Assembly (NCBI GenBank): GCA_025353085.1
Contig: JANXRI010000113.1
Location: 1-5,936, forward strand
Length of the DNA: 5,936 bases
Direction: 5' to 3'
Origin: Betaproteobacteria bacterium
GTDB lineage: Bacteria; Pseudomonadota; Gammaproteobacteria; Burkholderiales; SG8-41
The first letter of the stretch is position 1. Each line of letters begins with the position of its first letter. The notes beneath the pieces were generated by a model. It saw only the letters and a list, made by a program, of their open reading frames with translations. It made no database searches and was not told where the DNA came from. Positions 1-5,638 of the stretch are shown one piece after another. The position numbers were made by a program, and so were the translations under genes.

Positions 1-966
1 TTGCGCATGGCGGCGGCCGATTACAATATCCGCGCGAGCCGCGGCGAATACGCGGATATCCGGCGCCAGCAGCGCGTTGCGTTGTACTCGGCCTATTACG
101 ATCTTGTCGCTGCGCAGGAAAAGCAGCGCATTTCGACGGAGACCGCCGGATTGTTCCAGAACACCATAGACGCAGTCGAGCGCCGGCTCAAAGCGGGCGA
201 TATTGCGCGCTCCGAAGTTGCGCGCATTCGCGTCGATGCGCTGCGCGCGCAAAACGACGCGCGAACTGCGCAGGCTGAACGGCAGAAGGCGCAATCGATC
301 CTCGCCTATATGATTGGCGTCGACCGCGACGCCCCGCAAATCACCGCGTCGGATGGCTGGCCGGACCCCGGGGCGGTGTCCAATGCGCTCGATCTCGACC
401 AGGCGCTCGGCGGGCGCGCTGACGTGCAGGCGGGGCAGGCGCGCGTTGCCGCCGCGGAGAAGAACCGCGAACTCGCGCGCGCGTTGCGTACGCGCGATGT
501 CACCGGCTCGGCTCAGTTCCAGCATTTTCCAGGCGACTTCAGCAACAATACGTTCGGTGTCGGCGTGAGCATTCCGCTCTTTATTAACTACTATTTCGAA
601 GGCGAGATCCGGCGTGCCGAGGTGGAACTCCAGTCGGCGCGCGACAATCTCGAGCGCGTGCGCGCGCTTGCACTGGCAGAAATTGCGCGCAGCCGCGCGG
701 ACCTCGACGCCGCGGGCGAGCGCGCGCAACGTTTTCGCGAAACGCTGTCGGCGGAGGCCCAGCGGGCCGCCGAAGGGGCCGAGTTTGCTTACAGCAAAGG
801 TGCGATCGGCGTGCTTGATCTGCTTGATGCGCGGCGCCAGCTTTACGCGACGCGCCTCGAACTATCGAATACGCTCGCGGATTACGCCAAGTCGCTCGCC
901 ATCTGGCAGGCGGCAATTGCAACGGTCGAAATCGACCCTCAAAGCAGGGAAAAAATGACAAAATAG
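1..966 (+). CDS. czcC: CzcC-like TolC-family outer-membrane efflux channel, 5'-truncated by the window edge
   Basis: This is the outer-membrane factor of a tripartite metal exporter. It would trimerise into a beta-barrel and periplasmic tunnel that docks on the adaptor and pump encoded just downstream. 321 residues are visible, ending at TAG 964-966. The CzcC family usually runs a little over 400 residues, so roughly 90-110 residues, including the signal peptide, lie left of the window. The TTG at position 1 is therefore probably an internal Leu codon. Two OEP-type repeats are visible: long amphipathic, Ala/Arg/Gln-rich helices at about residues 15-105 and 205-305. The second repeat opens with LDQALGGRADVQAGQARVAA (132-151). 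The strand motif GVGVSIPLF (186-194), followed by YYFEGEIRRAEVEL, is typical of CzcC relatives. The C-terminus (VLDLLDARRQLYATRLEL) is also classic. It lies 66 bp upstream of the adaptor, in the usual C-B-A order. The family is secure; the exact symbol rests on its neighbours. Confidence 0.9.
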   Translation: MRMAAADYNIRASRGEYADIRRQQRVALYSAYYDLVAAQEKQRISTETAGLFQNTIDAVERRLKAGDIARSEVARIRVDALRAQNDARTAQAERQKAQSILAYMIGVDRDAPQITASDGWPDPGAVSNALDLDQALGGRADVQAGQARVAAAEKNRELARALRTRDVTGSAQFQHFPGDFSNNTFGVGVSIPLFINYYFEGEIRRAEVELQSARDNLERVRALALAEIARSRADLDAAGERAQRFRETLSAEAQRAAEGAEFAYSKGAIGVLDLLDARRQLYATRLELSNTLADYAKSLAIWQAAIATVEIDPQSREKMTK

Positions 967-998
967 CGCCGATCGAATAACTTGCTCACCCAACTATA

Positions 999-1014
999 AC
1001 AATAAGACAATAAG
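999..1014 (+). repeat. Tandem direct repeat of ACAATAAG (2 copies)
   Basis: Two perfect adjacent copies of the 8-mer ACAATAAG lie in the AT-rich 66-bp gap between the channel gene and the adaptor gene. The gap is compositionally unlike the GC-rich flanking genes. No hairpin and no convincing promoter is visible in it. The copies end 18 bp before the adaptor start codon, so they sit in the untranslated spacer just 5' of the ribosome-binding region. They could be a slippage duplication or an unstructured, ribosome-friendly leader; no function is assigned. Confidence 0.6.
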
Positions 1015-1032
1015 ATTTCGGGGTTTAAGTTC

Positions 1033-2166
1033 ATGCGTTTGAGTATTCTTGCGGCGATATTGTGGGCAGGCTTGATCGCGGGCTGCGACAAGGTTGAAAA
1101 GACTCAGGGTCCGCCGCAACCCAAGGTCGATGGCGAGAGCGTTGTATTCGCGCCGGGTAGCCCGCAACTCTCGTCGCTGGTGTCGGAGGAAGCCATCGAG
1201 CGTCCGGCGGCCGCGGCATCTTTGAACGGCCGGCTGGCTTGGAACGAAGACAAGACGGTGCGCATTTTCACGCCGCTCGCGGGGCGCGTCGAGCGCATTG
1301 CCGTGCAACCGGGCGACCGCGTGCAACAAGGGCAGACGCTGGCCATCATCGCGTCGCCCGATCTCGGCCAGGCGCAAGCGGATGCGCGCCGAGCCCAGGG
1401 CGAATATGCGCTGGCCGAACAAAACCTCGCGCGCGTAAGGGAACTGCACCAATTCGGCGTGGCTGCCGCCAAAGACTTCTACACCGCCCAAGCGGATTTC
1501 GCGCGCGCCGAATCGGAGCTCAAGCGCACGCAAGCCCGGCTTAAACTCTATGGCGGCGGCGCGCAGGTGGACCAGAGCTACGCGCTCAAGAGCCCGCTCA
1601 CCGGCGTGGTGGTTGAAAAGAGCATCAACCCCGGCCAGGAATTGCGGCCGGATCAAATGGGGGCCGGTGCACCGGCGCAGTTCGTGATCACGGACCCTGC
1701 ATACCTGTGGGTGCTGCTCGACGCGTCCGAAAAAGACCTCCCGCATATGAAGGCCGGCAGGATGCTCAAAGTCCAGGTGCCCGCTTATCCGGATAAATTG
1801 TTCGAGGCCAGGGTTGCGGCGGTCGCCGATTTTCTCGACCCCGCGACGCGTACGATCAAAGTGCGCGCGACGCTCGACAATTCGAAGCGCCTCTTGAAAA
1901 GCGAAATGTTTGTCACCGCCACCGTCAACGACAACGCGGCAAAGATTCTGCAGGTGCCGGCGCGCGCGGTCTTTTTTCAGGGCGGCGGCAATTTCGTGTT
2001 TGCCGACGATGGCAAAGGCGGCTACACCCGCCGCAAAGTCGAGACCGGCGATGTCTTTGACGGCAATATCGCGATCACCGCCGGGGTTACGCCGGGCCAA
2101 AAAGTCGTGACCGACGGCGCCTTGCTGCTGCAGCAGATGCTGCAACCGCGGCGTGTCGTCAAATAG
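1033..2166 (+). CDS. czcB: CzcB-like RND periplasmic adaptor (membrane fusion protein), lipoprotein
   Basis: This adaptor links the inner-membrane RND pump to the outer-membrane channel and may hand metal to the pump. The 377-residue protein is complete. The N-terminus is a lipoprotein signal: hydrophobic residues 3-17, then lipobox I-A-G-C with Cys18. Asp19 follows, the +2 residue that in enterobacteria keeps lipoproteins in the inner membrane. Domains: first lipoyl half about 76-108 (TPLAGRVERIAVQPGDRVQQG), alpha-helical hairpin about 110-172, second lipoyl half about 184-215 (SPLTGVVVEKSINPGQEL), beta-barrel about 222-300 with DPATRTIKVRATLDN (269-283), and membrane-proximal domain 301-377. 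There is no His-rich or Met-rich metal-binding stretch near the N-terminus, unlike Cupriavidus CzcB or the methionines of CusB. The ATG at 1033 is chosen because it gives the intact signal. The ribosome-binding site is weak (GGGG at 1020-1023). The gene lies 23 bp upstream of the pump and is probably co-transcribed with it. Confidence 0.93.
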   Translation: MRLSILAAILWAGLIAGCDKVEKTQGPPQPKVDGESVVFAPGSPQLSSLVSEEAIERPAAAASLNGRLAWNEDKTVRIFTPLAGRVERIAVQPGDRVQQGQTLAIIASPDLGQAQADARRAQGEYALAEQNLARVRELHQFGVAAAKDFYTAQADFARAESELKRTQARLKLYGGGAQVDQSYALKSPLTGVVVEKSINPGQELRPDQMGAGAPAQFVITDPAYLWVLLDASEKDLPHMKAGRMLKVQVPAYPDKLFEARVAAVADFLDPATRTIKVRATLDNSKRLLKSEMFVTATVNDNAAKILQVPARAVFFQGGGNFVFADDGKGGYTRRKVETGDVFDGNIAITAGVTPGQKVVTDGALLLQQMLQPRRVVK

Positions 2167-2181
2167 CGGCGCGGCCTTTTT
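2146..2181 (+). terminator. Weak terminator-like hairpin across the czcB stop codon
   Basis: CCGCG (2146-2150) pairs with CGCGG (2170-2174). After a G/G mismatch, 2152-2154 pair with 2166-2168 (one pair is U-G). The loop is 11 nt. Two C's and then five T's (2177-2181) follow. The czcB stop codon (2164-2166) sits at the edge of the loop. The stem is imperfect and the T-run is short, so complete termination seems unlikely. It could reduce read-through into the pump gene or stabilise the upstream mRNA end. It could also be chance structure in GC-rich sequence. Confidence 0.25.
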
Positions 2182-2189
2182 CTGCCAGC

Positions 2190-5100
2190 ATGATAAAAAA
2201 AATAGTCGAGTTCGCGCTCAGGCAACCGCTGTTCATCATCCTCGGTACGGTGCTCTTCATCGGCGGCGGAATCATCGCCTTCAAACAGTTGCCGGTCGAG
2301 GCGTTTCCCGATGTGACCGACACTCAGGTCACCGTTATCACGCTGTTCCCCGGCCGCGCGGCCGAAGAGGTCGAGAAACAGGTCACACTGCCGCTTGAAG
2401 TCGTGCTCGCAGGACTGCCCAATTCGGTGCGCATGTTTTCGCACACCCAGTTCGGCTTGTCGTTCATCATCATCACATTCAACGACGATGCCAACGCCTA
2501 TTTCGCGCGTCAGCAGGTGGTCGAGCGCTTGCGCGAAGTAGTGTTGCCTGACGGCGTGCAGCCGCAGTTGGCGCCGTTGTCGACACCGATCGGCGAGATC
2601 TACCGCTATCGCGTCAAGTCGGACCATCTTAATTCACGCGATCTGCGCACTCTTCAGGACTGGACGGTCAGCCGGCAACTGCGCCTGATTCCCGGGGTTG
2701 CCGACATTGTGAGCTTTGGCGGCTACATCAAGCAGTACGAAGTAAATCCCGATCTTGCCAAGATGAAGTACTACAAGATCACCCTGCAGCAATTGTTTAC
2801 CTCGCTCCAGCGTGCCAATTCGAATGCGGGCGGCGGCTATGTAGAGCAGGGGCACCAGCAGTTTCTGATCCGCGGCATCGGCTTGCTGCGCCAGGCCGAT
2901 GAGGTGCTCAACGTCATGGTTGCGGAGCGCAACGGCGTCCCGGTGCTTATCAAGGACATCGCCACCATCAGCACGGGCTCGGTGCCGCGCCAGGGCGTAA
3001 TCGGGCAGGACGACGAGGACGACGTGGTGACCGGCGTCGTGCTGATGCGCAAAGGCGAAAACCCGTCGACGGTGCTGGCGGCGGTCAAGATCAAAGTCGA
3101 TCATCTGAATAACACCGTCCTGCCAAAAGGCGTCGAAGTGGCGCCTTATTACGACCGCACCTGGCTCATTGGTAAAACATTGAAGACCGTGTTCACCAAC
3201 CTTGTCGAAGGCGCAATGCTGGTGACGCTGGTGCTGCTGATATTTCTCGGTAACCTGCGCGCCGCCGCGATCGTGGCACTGATCATCCCCCTGTCGCTGC
3301 TCGGAACTTTCCTCGGCCTTACGTGGATCGGTATACCCGCGAATCTGCTGTCACTCGGCGCGATGGACTTCGGCATCATCGTCGACGGCGCTGTAATCGT
3401 GGTGGAGAACGTTTTTCGCAAGCTCTCGGAAGCGAAAGAATTTCACCAAGACAAAGCCGATGAACGCGACGACAGCCACCGGTTGAAAGTCATTCTCGAG
3501 GCAGCCGTGGAAGTCGGACGGCCAACGCTGTTTTCGATGCTGATTATCATCGCCGCGCACATCCCGATCTTCACTTTGCAGCGGCACGAGGGGCGCATTT
3601 TTGCGCCGATGGCTTATTCGGTCACCTCGGCGCTGATTGCATCCCTGATCTTTTCGCTGACGCTGGTCCCGCTCTTGTGCTACGCGCTGCTGCGCAAGAA
3701 GTTGCCACATCACGACAACGCACTAGTCGAGCGGTGTAAAAAGATTTACGAGCCGGTTTTGCGGTGGGCGCTTGACCACAAAAAAATCGTGTTGATTGCC
3801 GCTACCGGCGCGCTGGTAGCGAGCATGGTCGCGGCGCCGCAACTCGGCACCGAATTCCTGCCGGAGCTCAACGAGGGCTCCATCTGGCTCAACGTGCCGC
3901 TGCACCCAAGTGTGTCGGTGACGGAGGCGTCGGTCGAAATGGGCCGCATGCAGGATGTGCTGAAAAAAATACCCGAGGTTAAAACGGTCGTCTTCAAGGC
4001 GGGGCGGCCCGAGGACGGCACTGACCCCAAGTTGATCAGCATGGCGGAGATACTGGTCGACCTGAAACCCGAATCGGAGTGGACACGCAAGACGACCAAG
4101 CGGGACGTGATGACGGAGATGGATCAGGAACTCTCGAAGATTCCGGGCATCCAGGCGAGTTTCTCGCAGCCGATTCGCGACAACATTCTCGAAAGCATTT
4201 CGCAAATCGACGGCCAAATCGTGGTCAAGGTGTTTGGCGATGACCTCGACGTGTTGCGCGCGACCGCCGCCAAGGTGCTCGGGGCGATTGCGGACGTGCG
4301 CGGGGTGTCGCGCGCAATGATCGACCGCCAGGGCGAACTGCCGCAAACGCTGATCGAAATCGACCGCGCGGTGGCGGCGCGTTACGGGCTCAACGTCGCG
4401 GACATCGAGGATGTCATCGAAACGGTGCTCGGGGGCAAAGTCGCAACCAGCGTATGGGAAGGCGAAAAGCGTTTCGGTATCGTCGTGCGGCTTAAAGAAG
4501 GCCAGCGCGCGCTCGATGAACTGCCCAACATTCTGGTCACTACGCCGAACGGCGTTTACCTGCCGCTGTCGCAGGTGGCAAAGTTTCGCGCGATCGGCGG
4601 CAGCATGAACATCAGCCGCGAGAACGGCGGACGCGTAATTGCAATCGGCGTTTTTATCCGCGACCGCGACATGGGCAGCGTGGTCGCGGATATGCAGGCG
4701 CGCGTCGCCAAATCGGTCAAGTTGCCCGAAGGCTATTACATGGCGTGGTCGGGTGAATTCGAGAACCAGGAACGCGCGATGGCGCGGCTGGCAGTGGTCG
4801 TGCCGCTGTCGGTGCTGCTCATTTTCATCCTGCTGTTCGACGCATTCAAGTCGTTCAAGAGCGCGCTCCTGATCATCCTTAATATTCCGTTCGCCATGAT
4901 CGGCGGCATTTTCGCGCTGCTGTTGACGGGCATTCCGTTGTCGGTGTCGGCAGCGATCGGTTTCATCGCGTTATTTGGCCAGGCGGTCCTGAATGGCGTC
5001 GTCATGGTCACTTACTTTAACCAGTTGAAGCGCGCCGGGGCGACGCCGGTCGAAGCGGTCATCAAAGGCTCGCTGGTCCGTTTACGCACGGTCCTCATGA

Positions 5101-5309
5101 CGGCGATGCTTGCGATGATGGGGTTGATGCCAATGGCATTGTCACACGATATCGGATCGGAGACGCAAAAGCCGCTGGCGATCGTCGTGATCGGCGGACT
5201 CATCACGGCCACCCTGCTGACGCTCATCGTGTTGCCCACGCTCTATGTACTTTTTGAGGGCAAGCACAAGCGCACGGCGGAGTCCGCGGTGCCGGCGCCG
5301 GTCGACTAG
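2190..5309 (+). CDS. czcA: CzcA-like heavy-metal efflux RND pump (HME-RND family)
   Basis: This proton-driven inner-membrane pump exports metal cations through the CzcC/CzcB conduit and would work as a trimer. At 1039 residues it is full-length for the family. Twelve membrane segments are apparent: TM1 about 12-31, TM2-TM6 about 338-500, TM7 about 531-549 and TM8-TM12 about 867-1021. Large periplasmic loops lie after TM1 and TM7. TM4 carries the HME signature DFGIIVDGAVIVVEN (393-407) with acidic residues D393, D399 and E406. These are expected in the proton or cation path, and this pattern marks divalent-cation exporters; CusA/SilA have Ala at the first position. Other family landmarks are TEFLPELNEGSIWLN (554-568), FSQPIRDN (658-665), VFGDDLDVL (681-689), SGEFENQERAMARL (854-867) and LNGVVMVTYFNQL (934-946). 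The ATG at 2190 gives the standard N-terminus (MIKKIVEFALRQ). No clear Shine-Dalgarno precedes it, so coupling to czcB is plausible. Zn/Co/Cd/Ni is favoured as substrate, but the sequence cannot fix the metal. Confidence 0.96.
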   Translation: MIKKIVEFALRQPLFIILGTVLFIGGGIIAFKQLPVEAFPDVTDTQVTVITLFPGRAAEEVEKQVTLPLEVVLAGLPNSVRMFSHTQFGLSFIIITFNDDANAYFARQQVVERLREVVLPDGVQPQLAPLSTPIGEIYRYRVKSDHLNSRDLRTLQDWTVSRQLRLIPGVADIVSFGGYIKQYEVNPDLAKMKYYKITLQQLFTSLQRANSNAGGGYVEQGHQQFLIRGIGLLRQADEVLNVMVAERNGVPVLIKDIATISTGSVPRQGVIGQDDEDDVVTGVVLMRKGENPSTVLAAVKIKVDHLNNTVLPKGVEVAPYYDRTWLIGKTLKTVFTNLVEGAMLVTLVLLIFLGNLRAAAIVALIIPLSLLGTFLGLTWIGIPANLLSLGAMDFGIIVDGAVIVVENVFRKLSEAKEFHQDKADERDDSHRLKVILEAAVEVGRPTLFSMLIIIAAHIPIFTLQRHEGRIFAPMAYSVTSALIASLIFSLTLVPLLCYALLRKKLPHHDNALVERCKKIYEPVLRWALDHKKIVLIAATGALVASMVAAPQLGTEFLPELNEGSIWLNVPLHPSVSVTEASVEMGRMQDVLKKIPEVKTVVFKAGRPEDGTDPKLISMAEILVDLKPESEWTRKTTKRDVMTEMDQELSKIPGIQASFSQPIRDNILESISQIDGQIVVKVFGDDLDVLRATAAKVLGAIADVRGVSRAMIDRQGELPQTLIEIDRAVAARYGLNVADIEDVIETVLGGKVATSVWEGEKRFGIVVRLKEGQRALDELPNILVTTPNGVYLPLSQVAKFRAIGGSMNISRENGGRVIAIGVFIRDRDMGSVVADMQARVAKSVKLPEGYYMAWSGEFENQERAMARLAVVVPLSVLLIFILLFDAFKSFKSALLIILNIPFAMIGGIFALLLTGIPLSVSAAIGFIALFGQAVLNGVVMVTYFNQLKRAGATPVEAVIKGSLVRLRTVLMTAMLAMMGLMPMALSHDIGSETQKPLAIVVIGGLITATLLTLIVLPTLYVLFEGKHKRTAESAVPAPVD

Positions 5310-5330
5310 AACGCCGCCGCCGTTTTTTTT
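5287..5330 (+). terminator. Intrinsic terminator overlapping the 3' end of czcA
   Basis: CGGTGCCGGCG (5287-5297) pairs with CGCCGCCGCCG (5312-5322). This makes an 11-position stem with one U-G pair (5290/5319) and one C/C mismatch (5292/5317). The loop is 14 nt, and eight T's follow immediately (5323-5330). The left arm is inside the coding region, and the stop codon TAG (5307-5309) lies in the loop. The form is canonical for Rho-independent termination on the + strand. It should separate the C-B-A operon from the adaptor gene that starts at 5639. Confidence 0.82.
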
Positions 5331-5339
5331 CAAGTAAGC

Positions 5340-5358
5340 ATGGCGTAAGCTCCGCCAT
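5340..5358. repeat. Short inverted repeat ATGGCG / CGCCAT
   Basis: ATGGCG (5340-5345) and CGCCAT (5353-5358) form a perfect 6-bp stem with a 7-nt loop. It starts 10 bases after the T-run of the czcA terminator. No T-run follows it on either strand, so it is not a terminator by itself. It could be a protein-binding dyad or chance. Confidence 0.35.
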
Positions 5359-5437
5359 TTACTCTGCCCGCCGTGGTAAGGTGGATGCGGTGGAAAAAAT
5401 GATTGCAGTGTATGGCCCGCATGCAGAATAAGCATCC

Positions 5438-5450
5438 GCTTGAGTCAAGC
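5438..5450. promoter_or_regulatory. Perfect dyad GCTTGA-G-TCAAGC, candidate operator
   Basis: This is a 13-nt inverted repeat with two 6-bp arms around a single central G. It lies about 190 bp upstream of the second adaptor start, in the only region able to hold that operon's promoter. Perfect compact dyads of this kind are typical of sites bound by dimeric helix-turn-helix regulators. No regulator gene is in the window and I do not recognise the motif as a known metalloregulator box, so the assignment is inference. Confidence 0.4.
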
Positions 5451-5495
5451 TATTCCTTTAGGATCATCTCGCGCCGACGGGCATCAAGTCGAGTC

Positions 5496-5527
5496 CGGCA
5501 GGACTACCTGCCGACCCAAGTTTTTTT
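5496..5527 (+). terminator. Hairpin followed by T7 in the leader of the second adaptor gene (possible attenuator)
   Basis: CGGCAGG (5496-5502) pairs perfectly with CCTGCCG (5507-5513) around the tetraloop ACTA. Seven T's occur at 5521-5527. The T-run begins 7 nt after the stem. It begins 5 nt after if GTC 5493-5495 pairs with GAC 5513-5515 and C5496 bulges. This offset is longer than in a canonical terminator, so strength is doubtful. The site is about 110 bp upstream of the adaptor start. It could attenuate a long leader transcript, end a short RNA, or act as a backup terminator for the czcCBA operon. Confidence 0.45.
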
Positions 5528-5638
5528 GCGCGATTTGGCTAGCGACGAAAATTACCGACGGGCGAGCCGACTGGAGCCGCCGGTTCGCGCGATGCCGCGA
5601 AACATGCGGCGACCATTTAATCAATGCGGCCGGCGAAC

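Larger units (their letters stand above)
5331..5638 (+). other. Intergenic region / leader of the second efflux operon, no gene seen
   Basis: These 308 bases lie between the czcA terminator and the next adaptor gene. Short open frames exist here, for example from 5403 and 5440. Their predicted products have no recognisable family and no good ribosome-binding site, and they run into the next gene out of frame, so I do not call them. What is visible: a short hairpin at 5340-5358, a possible long-range stem 5381-5388/5432-5439, a perfect dyad at 5438-5450, a hairpin plus T7 at 5496-5527, and a 5-bp hairpin at 5594-5610. The promoter of the second operon should be here. I find no -35/-10 pair good enough to place it; the best is TTGCAG at 5403 with a poor -10. 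Confidence 0.6.

Noticed and set aside
1..3. TTG at position 1 as the true start of the channel gene
   Set aside because: The frame begins inside the helical part of the TolC fold, with no signal peptide, and the protein is about 100 residues too short. It is a Leu codon inside a gene cut by the window edge.
967..1032. Internal promoter in the czcC-czcB spacer (TTGCTC with TATAAC or ACAATA)
   Set aside because: The -35-like and -10-like elements are either too close or poorly matched. AT-rich spacers give such matches by chance.
2125..2136. Palindrome CTGCTGCAGCAG inside the end of czcB
   Set aside because: It is explained by codons for a Leu/Gln run (LLLQQMLQ) in the adaptor C-terminus.
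994..2145. 383-codon open frame on the - strand, opposite almost all of czcB
   Set aside because: It mirrors a clearly real adaptor gene codon for codon. The product is His/Arg/Leu-rich with no family resemblance. Long antisense frames are expected in GC-rich genes with strong third-position bias.
3723..4346. 207-codon - strand frame (and others at 584-961, 2022-2627, 2634-3104, 3351-3713)
   Set aside because: All lie opposite well-conserved channel or pump coding sequence and have low-complexity His/Arg-rich products with no recognisable domain.
5403..5431. Promoter TTGCAG (5403) with a -10 around 5424-5431
   Set aside because: The best -10 candidates match poorly or need 15-bp spacing, so I cannot place a promoter with confidence.
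5331..5638. NiCo (czcD-type) or other known metal riboswitch in the leader
   Set aside because: I could not find the four-way-junction layout with conserved G-rich internal loops. Only simple hairpins are visible. A covariance-model search with Rfam would settle it.
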